Counted from the first letter of the stretch, positions 21,825-31,469 are shown. The stretch: DNA of 64,000 nt from Cystobacter fuscus DSM 2262 (GCF_000335475.2 NZ_ANAH02000020.1:124001-188000), one strand, 5' to 3'. Numbers and translations are program-made. The notes: generated by a model not told the origin, from the letters alone.

Positions 21825-22748
21825 CCCGCCCGCCACCCGGCGCGCCGTGGCCACGCGCCGCTGGAGCGCCGGCCTCCCCCGCGCCTCCACCGTCCAGTCG
21901 AAGTCCCGCAGCCGGGCGAGGAAGTCCTGGCGCACGCAGCCCTCGAGGCTGAAGACGTGTACGTCCTCCGTCCACCGCCGCGCCAGGCGCAAGTCCCGCG
22001 CGAGCTCCTCCCAGTCCAGCGCGGGCACCTCGATGAGGCCCGGCACGTCCACGCCGCCTCCGGTGACGCCCACGCCCACGGCGTGCGCCTGGGGGCCATA
22101 GCTCTCCAGCAACTCCGGGCCATAGGGGCGCACGAAGCTCGTGTAGAGCATCAACACCTCGCGGTCGGAGGGCACGTCGAGCACTCCGGTGAGCCGCTGC
22201 AGCAGCGTGGAGCGCGCCTGGCGCTCGTCCACGATGAAGGGCAACTGGTAGCTGTCCACCCGGTAGCCGTCGCCCCGGATGCGCTCCACCAGGGCGCGGT
22301 AGCTCGCCCGGGCCTCGCGCAACCTGCCTCCTCGCGCGAGCCGGGGTAGCAGCGCTGGCAACAGACGCCAGCGGTTGTCCAGAGCGCGCTGCATGTCGCG
22401 GATGTCCGGCTCGATGTCCAGGCCCACGCCGTCCCAGACGAGGCCCTCGGTGACGGTCCAGGCGCGCCAGTCCGCGTAGCGCCCGGCGGCCTGGGCCGCG
22501 TTGCCCTGGTGGAACCAGTAGCCCTGGTCCTTGGGCAGGAGTTGCCAGGCGATGACGGGCACGCCCGCCGCGTTCAACCGCCGCACCACCCCGGCGCGCT
22601 CGGGGCCCAGGTCGAGCACCCCGAGGCTCACGCTGGCGCGCAGGGCCTGGAGGTGCTCGAGGACGGACGGGGAGGCGAAGAGCGCCGTGAGCGGCCCGGC
22701 CTCCAGCTCGCAGAAGAAGGTGAGGCGGGCGGGGCCGGGCGTCGTCAC
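21792..22748 (-). CDS. conserved protein, TIM-barrel glycosidase-like
   Basis: 318 residues, no signal peptide. VWDGVGLDIEPDIRD looks like the DxxE active strand of GH18-type or related TIM barrels, and VIAWQLLPKDQGYW and YQLPFIVDE fit other barrel strands. The rest is not recognised. It overlaps the convergent methyltransferase-like gene by 33 bases. A cytoplasmic barrel hydrolase of unknown substrate is the most that can be said. Confidence 0.6.
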   Translation of the reverse strand: MTTPGPARLTFFCELEAGPLTALFASPSVLEHLQALRASVSLGVLDLGPERAGVVRRLNAAGVPVIAWQLLPKDQGYWFHQGNAAQAAGRYADWRAWTVTEGLVWDGVGLDIEPDIRDMQRALDNRWRLLPALLPRLARGGRLREARASYRALVERIRGDGYRVDSYQLPFIVDERQARSTLLQRLTGVLDVPSDREVLMLYTSFVRPYGPELLESYGPQAHAVGVGVTGGGVDVPGLIEVPALDWEELARDLRLARRWTEDVHVFSLEGCVRQDFLARLRDFDWTVEARGRPALQRRVATARRVAGGLLRASAWLPG

Positions 22749-22768
22749 GGGAGGGGCTCCCCGGGGTC

Positions 22769-23443
22769 TCAGCCGCGCGCGGCGCGGGCCAGTTGGACCT
22801 TGGTGGCCTTGGGCGCCTCGGACTCGCCCTTCATCCAGCTCTTCATCTCCGGGACGACCTTCTTGCTCCAGTTGCGGCTGGCGCGCACCTGGAGGAAGGC
22901 CACCACCAGCGCGTCCACCATGCCGGAGAGCTGCTCGGTGAGGTAGAGCCGCTCGAGGAGCTGATCATCCTCCTCCTCCGTCATGAGCTCCGGCAGCTTC
23001 GCCGCGCGGATGTCGAGGAACTCCGCGTCCAGCGTCACCTCGTACACCTTCTCGCCGTGGGTGAAGCGCAGCCGGGCCTGGTGCACGAGCAGCCCGCGGT
23101 CCAGCGAGTGGCGCACGTTCTCGGAGTAGGGCGCGAGCGTGCCCTTGGCCATCATCTCCGTCACGTCCCCGTTGACGCCGCGCAGCGTGCAGCGGCCCGT
23201 GTAGAGCACCTCCAGCCCCGTGCCCTCGAAGTCCACGAGCGCGCCGCCCGACTCCGAGCGCCACAAGAGCCAGGTGAGGAACTCGCGGCCGAGATAGGCC
23301 CGGCCCCGCAGGAGCTGTTCCCGGGCCTTGTCGCGCTCGACCTGGGCCTCGTCCCGCGTCTCCTCCTCGGTGGCTCCGCCGTCGACGCCCGTGTCACCCC
23401 TCATGAACGCCGCTTCGATTCGTGCCTGCTCACGCGTCGCCAT
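22769..23443 (-). CDS. RdgC-associated protein (possible C-terminal half of a split RdgC)
   Basis: 224 residues. Contains LGREFLTWLLWRSE and, after a beta-rich middle, an acidic helix DDQLLERLYLTEQLSGMVDALV that resembles the helical end of RdgC. Its start overlaps the end of the RdgC-like gene by 14 bases, so they are co-translated. I read the pair as a two-protein version of the recombination-associated RdgC; an unrelated partner is possible. The N-terminal ~50 residues are charged and likely disordered. Confidence 0.6.
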   Translation of the reverse strand: MATREQARIEAAFMRGDTGVDGGATEEETRDEAQVERDKAREQLLRGRAYLGREFLTWLLWRSESGGALVDFEGTGLEVLYTGRCTLRGVNGDVTEMMAKGTLAPYSENVRHSLDRGLLVHQARLRFTHGEKVYEVTLDAEFLDIRAAKLPELMTEEEDDQLLERLYLTEQLSGMVDALVVAFLQVRASRNWSKKVVPEMKSWMKGESEAPKATKVQLARAARG

Positions 23444-24089
23444 GGCTCACCTCGCTGCTCTCGATCTCACTCTGGGAAATCTCCATGCCGATGAGCTCCG
23501 GGGTGGGGACCAGGTTCTCGTCGGAGATGCCGGCCTCGGCCGCGAGCGACACGGGCACCAGCGGCTGGAGCTTCACGTCGAAGGCCTCCTCGATGGCCAG
23601 GAGGATCTCCTCCACCGTCTTGCGGGAGGAGGCCCAGAGCTGCACCTGGTTCGTCTTCAGGTTCCAGCTCACGTCGTGCACCTTGGTGAAGGGCACGGCG
23701 CGCTGGCGCAGCATGTGCTTGATGGAGGCGCGGTTCTCGCTCTTCTCGCCGCGGGTGGGCGCCCGGCCGTTCTCCTTCTCGAAGGCCTTCTCCCACTTGC
23801 TCAGCTCCGCCTTGAGCACCGGCGCGGGCACCTTCACGGTGTCCACGCGGTAGCCGAACAGCGCGTACTCTCCATAGAGCACGCTGCCCGTGGAGAAGTC
23901 CGTGCCATCGGAGTTCTCCAACTCCACGAAGCCCGCGGCGCGCTCGTCCTCGGTCTTCTTCAAGTCGATGGGCTCGAAGTGCCCGGACTTCAGGCCCTTG
24001 GACAGCCAGCGTTTCGTGTCGGATGGGGCGTCTCCGGCCGGTGCGGACCGGAAGCGCGAGAAGGTGACTGCTCCACTCAGGACAGGCAT
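23430..24089 (-). CDS. RdgC-like recombination-associated protein
   Basis: 219 residues. MPVLSGAVTFSRF start, a block with PAPVLKAELSKWEKAFEKENGRAP (long charged helix), KHMLRQRAVPFTKVHDVSWN, and WASSRKTVEEILLAIEEAF parallel the N-terminal two-thirds of Escherichia coli RdgC, a DNA-binding ring protein that limits RecA loading. The normal protein is ~300 residues, so the C-terminal part is missing or is supplied by the next gene. ATG at 24089 gives the family start, though no good ribosome binding site is visible; the frame stays open to 24161. Confidence 0.7.
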   Translation of the reverse strand: MPVLSGAVTFSRFRSAPAGDAPSDTKRWLSKGLKSGHFEPIDLKKTEDERAAGFVELENSDGTDFSTGSVLYGEYALFGYRVDTVKVPAPVLKAELSKWEKAFEKENGRAPTRGEKSENRASIKHMLRQRAVPFTKVHDVSWNLKTNQVQLWASSRKTVEEILLAIEEAFDVKLQPLVPVSLAAEAGISDENLVPTPELIGMEISQSEIESSEVSHGDA

Positions 24090-24190
24090 GAGGGGGGGCA
24101 ACTTGGACAAGCCGGGGTCCGCCGTCAAGCCACGCGGCGTATGGCCCTCCCGGCTGTCCAAACGCGGACGTGGCTGGTAGAGGAAGCCTG

Positions 24191-24658
24191 ATGAACGACC
24201 TGCCCTTCGACGTCTCGCCCACCTTGTTGATCGCCCTGCCGGGGTTGCGGCTCTACGCGTTGTGTGCCGTGCTGCTCGTCATCAAGATGATCGCCGTGGG
24301 CATCTACACCGGAGTGGTGCGCTCGCGGCTCAAGGTGGCCACCAATCCCGAGGACGCGGCCCGCTTTGGCGCCCAGCTCGCCGACACGGAGCCCCCCGAG
24401 GTGGCTCGCGTGCTCCGGGCCCACCGTAACGATCTGGAGAACATCCCCGCCTTCCTCATCCTCGGCCTCGTGGCGGTGTTGCTGGGCGCTCCGTCGCTCG
24501 CCCTGAAGGTGGCCCTCATCGTCTTCACCGCCGCGCGCGTGGGACACTCCATCGCCTACCTCCGCTCCATGCAGCCCTGGCGCTCGATCAGCTTCGGCTT
24601 CGGCATGCTGTCCATGCTCACGGTGATGGTGCTCATCCTCATTCGCGTCTTCGCCTGA
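24191..24658 (+). CDS. MAPEG family membrane protein
   Basis: 155 residues, four predicted spans. RAHRNDLENIPAFLILGL is the typical MAPEG signature (Arg and Asn-Glu in the second-span region). Members are trimeric glutathione-dependent membrane enzymes or relatives such as microsomal prostaglandin E synthase; the bacterial substrates are mostly unknown. ATG at 24191 has AGAGGA upstream. Divergent from the RdgC-like pair, with about 100 bases between. Confidence 0.85.
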   Translation: MNDLPFDVSPTLLIALPGLRLYALCAVLLVIKMIAVGIYTGVVRSRLKVATNPEDAARFGAQLADTEPPEVARVLRAHRNDLENIPAFLILGLVAVLLGAPSLALKVALIVFTAARVGHSIAYLRSMQPWRSISFGFGMLSMLTVMVLILIRVFA

Positions 24659-24689
24659 GCCCCCCAGCCCCCCCGAGGAGTTGCCCTTC

Positions 24690-25781
24690 ATGCGCCCCAT
24701 GCTCGACAGCCTGCCGGTCCTCTACCGGGATCTGCTTCCGGACTTCTTCCAGAAGGGAGTCCCCGTGGAGACCAAGGCCACGTGTGACTCGTGCGCCATG
24801 TGTCCCTCCTCGGCCTCGGGCACGGTGGAGTCCGTGGACGGAGTGAGCCGCCTGTTCCGGCCGGACACCAAGTGCTGCACCTACTACCCCCGCCTGCCCA
24901 ACTTCCTCGTCGGGGCGCTGCTCTCGGACGGACGCGCCGAGCTGGCCGAGGGCCGGCGGCGCATGGAGGAGAAGATGGGCACCCGCCTGGGCGTGACGCC
25001 CCAGTGGGTGAAGGCCTCCGCGCGCTACAACCTGCTCTACCGCAACTCGCGCCAGTTCTTCGGCCGCGCCGCCTCCATGCGCTGCCCCTACTACGAGGAG
25101 CAGCAGGGCGGCTGCACCATCTGGCCCTACCGCGAGGCCGTCTGCTCCACGTTCTTCTGCAAGTACGTGGCGGGCGCGGACGGGCGCAAGTTCTGGATGA
25201 CGCTCAAGACGTACCTGACGCTCGCGGAGATCCAACTGTCGCGCTACGCCGTGCTCCAGTTGCTGCCCGAGTACATCCTCGCGGGCCGCGACAAGCCGGA
25301 GCTGACGGACTCGCCGAGCGTGGAGGATCTGGACGAGCGGCCCGTGCCCGCCAAGGACTACACCGCGCTGTGGGGCAAGTGGGAGGGCCGCGAGGCGGAC
25401 TTCTACCGGGCCTGTTACGACCTGGTGCGCGTGCTCACGCCCGAGCAGGTGGACAAGCTGCTCGGGCTCGATGGCGTCATCGAGCTCAAGGTGCTGGAGA
25501 AGAGCCACCGCGACGCCGTCACGCCCGAGCTGCCCAAGGTGCTCAAGCTCAACCCCGAGGCCACGGTGAAGTGGCTCGCGGACGGCAGCGTCGCGCTCGG
25601 GGCCTACAGCGAGTACGACGCCGTGGCGCTGCCCGGCATGGCCTACCAGCTCCTCGTGGAGTTCACCGGCCGCGAGCCCGTCGAGACGGTGCGCGAGCGG
25701 CTGCGCCAGGAGAAGCAGGCGGACCTGCACGAGGACATCCTGCTGGAGCTCTACCGCCACCGCATCCTGACGACGGCCTGA
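24690..25781 (+). CDS. Cys-rich conserved protein with metal-cluster-like motifs
   Basis: 363 residues, soluble. N-terminal Cys set CDSCAMC plus KCC, then RCPYYEEQQGGCTIWPYREAVCSTFFCK, which recalls the YkgJ-type zinc/iron-chelating cluster (CPxxxxxxGC...C...C). The remaining ~200 residues are helical with no recognised domain. ATG at 24690 has CGAGGAG upstream at good spacing. Sits 31 bases after the MAPEG gene and may be in its operon. A redox or metal-handling role is inferred only from the cysteines. Confidence 0.7.
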   Translation: MRPMLDSLPVLYRDLLPDFFQKGVPVETKATCDSCAMCPSSASGTVESVDGVSRLFRPDTKCCTYYPRLPNFLVGALLSDGRAELAEGRRRMEEKMGTRLGVTPQWVKASARYNLLYRNSRQFFGRAASMRCPYYEEQQGGCTIWPYREAVCSTFFCKYVAGADGRKFWMTLKTYLTLAEIQLSRYAVLQLLPEYILAGRDKPELTDSPSVEDLDERPVPAKDYTALWGKWEGREADFYRACYDLVRVLTPEQVDKLLGLDGVIELKVLEKSHRDAVTPELPKVLKLNPEATVKWLADGSVALGAYSEYDAVALPGMAYQLLVEFTGREPVETVRERLRQEKQADLHEDILLELYRHRILTTA

Positions 25782-25784
25782 GCC

Positions 25785-26684
25785 TCACCCGAGAACGACG
25801 GGCCGGGTCACCTGGCGCAGCAGTTCCATGGGGCCCTGCTCCTCGAGCTGCTGGCGCTGCTGCGCCGTCTTGACGAGCAGCGAGCCGCCAAAGCCCATGG
25901 CGTTGACGTTGATGCCCTGGGACTCGGCGCACGCGCGGGGCACGAGCAACATCCAGTCGCGCGTGGCCAGCAGGTTGTAGGGCGGCAGCGGCGTGGTGCC
26001 CATGCCGGCCGCGGCCATGAGGGCCAGGTAGGCCTCGAGCATGCGCGCCCCATCCCGCGCGGGCACGTCCTCCCAGGGCCCGAGCCCCGTCGCCACATGG
26101 CCGAAGCCTAGATCGGGCACCGTCTTCACCACGCCGCGCGCCAGGGGCGCGGACAGCCACGTCTCCATGGGGACGCGCAGGCCGTCGGGCCCCAGCGGGG
26201 GGATGAGCTGCAGGTGCTTGTGCCGTTGGCTCGCGCCCGCCGCCTCGCCGGAGTTGTAGAAGGCCAGCCCGTCCAGCCCGCTCATGCACAGCGCGAGCGC
26301 CTCGAAGTCCGCGGCCGTCAGCCACGACTCCTGCTCCTCGAAGACGCGCGTCACGATGAGCAGGTGGTGCTCGACGACGTTGAACTTGTTGAGCAGACAC
26401 ACGTGGGTGGGGGTCAGCCCGCCCACCACGAGGTCCGGATCCGGGTGCTCGAAGGGGTTGAAGGGCGTGGCGCGGGGCGGCTCGCGTTTGGCGCGCTCGT
26501 CCTTGAGGTGCGCCCGTCCGAGCATGCGCACCTGGAAGGGCACACCCCGGTGGTTGAGGGTGCGGCACTCGGTGGCGATGGGCTGCAGGGCTCCGGTGGC
26601 CAGTCCATGCCGGGTCGTTTCGAGCATCCGGGACCAGAGGTCCTCGGGCCGCAGGAGGGACGGGGGAGCGGTGCGCGTGTTCAT
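25785..26684 (-). CDS. ATP adenylyltransferase / Ap4A phosphorylase
   Basis: 299 residues. HIT-superfamily active site QRHKHLQLIP (His-x-His-x-Gln), with NVVEHHLLIVTRVFEEQ, NPFEHPDPDLVVG and YNLLATRDWMLLVPR as in Apa1/Apa2-type diadenosine tetraphosphate phosphorylases, which split Ap4A to ATP and ADP. ATG at 26684 suits the family start; an in-frame GTG at 26762 would overlap the next gene. Convergent with the Cys-rich gene, with three bases between the stops. Confidence 0.88.
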   Translation of the reverse strand: MNTRTAPPSLLRPEDLWSRMLETTRHGLATGALQPIATECRTLNHRGVPFQVRMLGRAHLKDERAKREPPRATPFNPFEHPDPDLVVGGLTPTHVCLLNKFNVVEHHLLIVTRVFEEQESWLTAADFEALALCMSGLDGLAFYNSGEAAGASQRHKHLQLIPPLGPDGLRVPMETWLSAPLARGVVKTVPDLGFGHVATGLGPWEDVPARDGARMLEAYLALMAAAGMGTTPLPPYNLLATRDWMLLVPRACAESQGINVNAMGFGGSLLVKTAQQRQQLEEQGPMELLRQVTRPVVLG

Positions 26685-26751
26685 CACGGCGTACCTTACC
26701 GCCTCCTCCGGGGCTTGCGGCGAACCGTTCGCAACCGGTCCGGCTCCTGAC

Positions 26752-27738
26752 TCAGGGCTCACGCATCACCTCTTCCAGCCACCGGGCGAAGGGCGTCGAG
26801 CCCACGATGGGCCCCAACCGTCCGCGCACCGACTCCCGGCCCATCGTCTGGAAGGTGTCGAGCAGGCCGAACGCGCCCAGCACCTCGCGCACCGGCCGCT
26901 GGCCGTCACGCTCCATCGCCCGGGTGATGAACGACTCGAGCTCCGGCAGGGCCCGCCCCGAGGCGAGCCACTGGGCAATGCCCTTGCGCGCCACGGCCGT
27001 GCCGCCGGGCACGTCCACCTGGCCCAGCTCGCGTCCCAGCCGCGACAGGTGCAGGCCGAGCACCCCATCGAGCAGCGCCACGCGCAGCTCGGCGTGTTCC
27101 GCGTGGCGGGTGGGGTTGCTCAGCGCGTCGGCCACCTGCTGGAAGATGCCCGAGAGGGCCGAGTCGACGAAGTCGCGGGCCCGCTTCTCCACCTGCCGCT
27201 CGATTTCGTCCGACAACGCCCCGGCGATGCCGCCCAGGGCTCCGCTGTTGCGTGCCTGATCGGCCGCGAGGCGTGCCAGGCCGGAGAAGCCCTTGGCGAT
27301 GCGGTTCTCCGTCACGGGCGCGCTCACCTTGCGGCTGAACTCGATGAGCACGTTGAGCAGCAGCGCCCCCACCAGCGTGCGGACCGGCGGGCGATCCAAC
27401 AGCGCGAGCACCAGCGCCCGGTCCGGGGAGTAGCGGCGCGAGGCCAGCTCCACCGCCGCCTTGGTCAGCTCGGGCGGCAGGGCCTCGCGCACGGTGCGCT
27501 TGTCCTGGGTGAGCTGCTCCTGGAGGTGCTGGAGGGCCGAGGCCAGCTCGCGCTCCGCGGTGGGCGAGGCCAGGGCGCCCTCGAGGGCCTGGGTGACGGC
27601 TCGGGCCAGCAGGGAGGGCGGAAGGAGGGCGGTGAGCGGCTGGGACAGCTCGTGCTCCACCACGAGCGCGGCGAGGCGATCCAGGGGCCCGTCGGGCGAG
27701 GTGTCCTGGAGCCGCGAGAGGAGTTGCTGGGCGTTCAT
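26752..27738 (-). CDS. conserved protein of unknown function
   Basis: 328 residues, soluble, Ala/Leu/Arg-rich and mainly helical, with many ELxxAL and RALxxL patterns that suggest helical bundles. A moderately hydrophobic stretch (VRTLVGALLLNVLIEF, about 130-145) might associate with membrane. ATG at 27738. It reads as a myxobacterial conserved protein; no enzymatic motif seen. It precedes the Ap4A phosphorylase gene on the same strand. Confidence 0.65.
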   Translation of the reverse strand: MNAQQLLSRLQDTSPDGPLDRLAALVVEHELSQPLTALLPPSLLARAVTQALEGALASPTAERELASALQHLQEQLTQDKRTVREALPPELTKAAVELASRRYSPDRALVLALLDRPPVRTLVGALLLNVLIEFSRKVSAPVTENRIAKGFSGLARLAADQARNSGALGGIAGALSDEIERQVEKRARDFVDSALSGIFQQVADALSNPTRHAEHAELRVALLDGVLGLHLSRLGRELGQVDVPGGTAVARKGIAQWLASGRALPELESFITRAMERDGQRPVREVLGAFGLLDTFQTMGRESVRGRLGPIVGSTPFARWLEEVMREP

Positions 27739-27860
27739 GTCGGCACCATAGCCTTCATGAAGGGCAGGCGGTCACTCGGGCAGGCGGGCAACCAGGGGCC
27801 AGGTGTCTTCCGCCGGGAACGTCCGCATTGTTGAGGTACCCACCTGTAGGAGGTACAGCC

Positions 27861-28070
27861 ATGAGCAAGAAAGACGTCCTGCATATTCCCATGACTCCTA
27901 CACCCCCCTCCCGAGACGCGGGGGCGGAGGAGGAAGAGCACCCCCATCATGCCCCTCCGGTGATGCAGCCGGACGAGGGTCCGGGGGCGACCCCCTCGCT
28001 CGGTGGCAATCCGCACGTCATCAAGCCTGTGAATACGCCGGGCCGGTATCCTGGCGTGAGCGTGACCTGA
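27861..28070 (+). CDS. small proline/acidic-rich protein
   Basis: 69 residues, disordered-looking: Pro-rich with a run of Glu and His (GAEEEEHPHHAPP) and a conserved-style end VIKPVNTPGRYPGVSVT. A perfect AGGAGGT ribosome binding site precedes the ATG by 5 bases, which argues it is translated well. Placed ahead of the hybrid kinase with an 87-base gap. Function unknown. Confidence 0.65.
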   Translation: MSKKDVLHIPMTPTPPSRDAGAEEEEHPHHAPPVMQPDEGPGATPSLGGNPHVIKPVNTPGRYPGVSVT

Positions 28071-28157
28071 CGCGTGGGGGGCCGCTCTCAAGGGGAGTGT
28101 CGCGGACCGGCCCCGGACGAGGGGGCCGGTCTTCCCGCGTCGCGACAGGAGAAGGCG

Positions 28158-31100
28158 TTGGAGAGCCGTCTCGCCGAGCTGCTGGATTCCCGGCGCGAGG
28201 AGATCATGTGCCGCTGGATCGGACATGTCGCGCGCTTCCATGCCACGGAGCCCCACAGCCGCTCCGAGCTGGAAGACCACATGCCCCAGTTCCTCTCGGC
28301 CCTCAGCCGCAATCTGCGCGAGGGACGCCGGGAGCGGGCGCGCGACTACGACTCGTCCACTCCGGTGACGAACCAGGGGGCCCAGCACGGCCTGCAGCGG
28401 CTGCGGAGCGGCTTCGATCTCGAGGCGGTGGTCCGGGAGTATGGCGAGCTGCGGGAGATCCTCGATGATCTCTTCGAGCAGGCCGACCTGGTGCCCTCGC
28501 TGGACGAGGAGCGCGTCCTCAACCAGAGCCTGAGTCAGGCGGTGGCCGAGGCCGTGTCCAGCTATACGGCCAGCCAGCGGCTGCGCCTTCACGAGGGGCG
28601 GCTGACGCTCGACGCGGTGGAGAACGGGGACGCCTTCTTCATCCTGGACGCCGAGTGGCGGATGATCCGCGTCAACCGCACCCAGGAGCGCTTGGGCCAG
28701 ATGCCGCGCGAGCAGTCCCTGGGACGTGTCTTCTGGGATGTCTTCCCGGCCACCCGGGATCCCTCCCTCCAGTATTGGACCCAGTACCACCGGGTGATGC
28801 GCGAGCGCGTGCCGGTGGCGTTCGAGGAGTACTACGCGCCCCTGGATCTCTGGACCGAGGTGACGGCCTATCCCGAGGAGGAGGGCGGCATCATCGTCTT
28901 CTTCCGGAACGTGACCGAGAAGAAGCGCCTGGAAGCGGCCCTGAAGCGCTCCGAGGAGCGCTACGAGCTCGCCTCGCGGGCCACCCAGGAGGCCATCTGG
29001 GATTGGGACCTGGTGACCGACTCGGTGGGCTGGAACGAGGGCGTGCGGGCCCTGTTCGGCTACGCGCCCGGGGAGGTGGGCGCGAGTGGCGCGTGGTGGC
29101 TCGAGCACATCCATCCGGAGGACCGCGAGCGCGTGGATCACGACATCCATGCCTTCATCGCCTCGGCGAGCGCCGAGCGCTGGCTGTGCGAGTACCGTTT
29201 CCGGCGCGCCGACGGCAGCCATGCGGAGATCGTGGATCGCGGCTATGTGGCCCGGGATGAACAGGGCAGGGTGCTGCGCATGGTGGGGGCCATGCAGGAC
29301 ATGTCCGCCCAGCGCGCGGCCGAGGCCGAGAGCGCGCGAGCCCGCGGATTCGAGCAGCGCCGGGCGCGGCAGATCCTCGGCCTGGCGGAGGCCGCCGCGG
29401 CCATCCACGGCGCCTCGTCGCGCGAGGGGATGCTGCGCGCCCTCACCCTGCATGCCCGGGCGCTCGTCGAGTCGCACCAGGCGGTGGTGTCCCTCACGGA
29501 GGAGCAGAACTGGACCCAGGCCATCACCGAGCTCTTCCTCTCGGAGAAGTACGCGTCCTGGCGGGAGTACGCCGCGAAGCCAGACGGCAGCGGCATCTAC
29601 GCCTGGGTGTGCCAGCGCGGCCAGCCGGTGCGCATGACCCAGGCGGAGCTGGAGGCCCATCCCCGCTGGCGTGGCTTTGGCGCCCATCATCGCGAACATC
29701 CGCCCATGCGGGGCTGGCTCGCCGTGCCCCTGGTGGGACGTGAGGGGCGGAGCCTGGGCCTCATCCAGCTCTCGGACAAGCTGGACGGCGGCGACTTCTC
29801 GGCCGATGACGAGGCCCTGATCGTGCAACTGGCGCAGTACGCCAGCAGCGCCCTGGAGAACGAGCGTCTGGCCCTGGAGACCCAGAAGGCCCAGGAGCGC
29901 GCGCGCATCGCGGTCGAGGCCACGCGGTTGGGCACCTGGGACCTGGACCCCCGCGCGGGGACGCTCGTCTGGGATGCCCGCTGCAAGCAGCTCTTCGGCC
30001 TGCCGCCCGACGCACCGGTGGATTATCCGTCCTTCCTCTCCCTGCTTCATCCGGAGGACCGGGAGCGCGTGGACCAGGTCGTCCAGCGCTCCATGGACTT
30101 CCAGAGCGGAGGGGCGTTCCACACCGAGTACCGCACCGTGCGCGCGAGCGATGGGGCCGAGCGCTGGCTGGACGCGCGGGGCCGGACGTTCTTCGACGAC
30201 CTGCGGCGGCCCGTGCGCTTCACGGGCACGGTGCTGGACATCACCGAGCGCAAGCAGTTGGAGGCCGAGCGCGTGGCCCTGCTGGAGCGCGAACAGGCCG
30301 CGCGTACCGAGGCCGAGCACGCCAACCGGCTCAAGGACGACTTCATCGCCACGGTGTCCCACGAGCTGCGCACGCCGCTCACCGCCATCCTGGGCTGGGT
30401 GCAGCTCCTCCGCTCGGGTCAGCTCCCCGAGGAGCGGCGCATGCGCGCGCTGGAGACGGTGGAGCGCAACGCCCACGCCCAGTCCCAGCTCGTGGAGGAT
30501 CTGCTGGACATCAGCCGCATCATGTCCGGCAAGCTCGCCCTGGAGGTCGAGTCCGTCGATTTCAGCGCGGTGGTGGAAGCCGCGCTCGAGTCCATCCGCC
30601 CGGCCGCGGCGGCCAAGGGCATCCTCTTGCAACCCGTGCTCGACTCCGTGGCGACCGTCATGGGGGATCCCACTCGGTTGCAGCAGGTGGTGTGGAACCT
30701 GCTGTCCAACGCGGTGAAGTTCACGCCCAAGGGGGGCCGCGTCCAGGTGCTGGTGGAGCGGCGCGACTCCTCGGTGGAGATCGTCGTCGCGGACTCCGGC
30801 AAGGGCATTCCGGTGGACTTCCTGCCGCACGTCTTCGAGCGCTTCCGCCAGGCGGAAGGCAGTGTCGCGCGCAAGTACGGGGGCCTGGGCCTGGGCCTGT
30901 CCATCGTCAAGCACCTGGTGGAAGCCCACGGCGGTACGATCGACGCGTTCAGCGAGGGCGAGGGCCGGGGCGCCACCTTCACGGTGCGGCTGCCCACGGC
31001 CGTGGTGCGGCGCAAGGAACCGGGTGCCTCCTCCACGGGCTCGCGGGAAGAGCCCGATCTGACGTGCCCGCCCCAGCTCGAGGGCCTGCGGGTGCTGCTC

Positions 31101-31466
31101 GTGGACGACGAGGCGGACACGCGCGAGTTGCTGCGCACGCTGCTCGAGGGGTGCCGCGCTCGGGTGGAGACCGCGGGTTCGGCCGCCGAGGGCCTGCGCG
31201 CGCTCCTCCAGACGCGGCCCCACCTGCTCATCTCCGACATCGGCATGCCGGGCGAGGATGGTCATTCCTTCATCCGCAAGGTGCGCGCCCTGCCCGCGTC
31301 CGAGGGCGGCCGCATCCCCGCCGTGGCGCTCACCGCCTACGCCCGCGCCGAGGATCGCACCCGGGCCCTGCTCGCCGGCTTCAAGGCCCACGTGCCCAAG
31401 CCCATCGAGCGCTCCGAGCTGCTCGCCGTCATCCTCTCGCTCATTCCTCCCCTCGAGGAGCGCTGA
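28158..31466 (+). CDS. hybrid sensor histidine kinase (RsbRD-like / PAS / PAS / GAF / PAS / HisKA / HATPase / REC)
   Basis: 1102 residues, no membrane spans. Order: helical RsbRD-like N-terminal input (1-150), PAS (~165-280), PAS with PAC (~285-400), GAF (~430-580), PAS (~590-715), HisKA with phospho-His near 735 (VSHELRTPLTAI), HATPase_c with N box NLLSNAVKFTPKGG and G boxes (~840-960), and a C-terminal receiver (VLLVDDEADT; Asp near 1026 in LLISDIGMPGEDG). A cytoplasmic multi-input sensor. TTG at 28158 is chosen because AGGAG lies 6 bases upstream; a GTG at 28074 would add an unconserved Gly-rich leader. No response regulator nearby, so its own receiver likely feeds a separate relay. Confidence 0.92.
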   Translation: MESRLAELLDSRREEIMCRWIGHVARFHATEPHSRSELEDHMPQFLSALSRNLREGRRERARDYDSSTPVTNQGAQHGLQRLRSGFDLEAVVREYGELREILDDLFEQADLVPSLDEERVLNQSLSQAVAEAVSSYTASQRLRLHEGRLTLDAVENGDAFFILDAEWRMIRVNRTQERLGQMPREQSLGRVFWDVFPATRDPSLQYWTQYHRVMRERVPVAFEEYYAPLDLWTEVTAYPEEEGGIIVFFRNVTEKKRLEAALKRSEERYELASRATQEAIWDWDLVTDSVGWNEGVRALFGYAPGEVGASGAWWLEHIHPEDRERVDHDIHAFIASASAERWLCEYRFRRADGSHAEIVDRGYVARDEQGRVLRMVGAMQDMSAQRAAEAESARARGFEQRRARQILGLAEAAAAIHGASSREGMLRALTLHARALVESHQAVVSLTEEQNWTQAITELFLSEKYASWREYAAKPDGSGIYAWVCQRGQPVRMTQAELEAHPRWRGFGAHHREHPPMRGWLAVPLVGREGRSLGLIQLSDKLDGGDFSADDEALIVQLAQYASSALENERLALETQKAQERARIAVEATRLGTWDLDPRAGTLVWDARCKQLFGLPPDAPVDYPSFLSLLHPEDRERVDQVVQRSMDFQSGGAFHTEYRTVRASDGAERWLDARGRTFFDDLRRPVRFTGTVLDITERKQLEAERVALLEREQAARTEAEHANRLKDDFIATVSHELRTPLTAILGWVQLLRSGQLPEERRMRALETVERNAHAQSQLVEDLLDISRIMSGKLALEVESVDFSAVVEAALESIRPAAAAKGILLQPVLDSVATVMGDPTRLQQVVWNLLSNAVKFTPKGGRVQVLVERRDSSVEIVVADSGKGIPVDFLPHVFERFRQAEGSVARKYGGLGLGLSIVKHLVEAHGGTIDAFSEGEGRGATFTVRLPTAVVRRKEPGASSTGSREEPDLTCPPQLEGLRVLLVDDEADTRELLRTLLEGCRARVETAGSAAEGLRALLQTRPHLLISDIGMPGEDGHSFIRKVRALPASEGGRIPAVALTAYARAEDRTRALLAGFKAHVPKPIERSELLAVILSLIPPLEER

Positions 31467-31469
31467 GCG

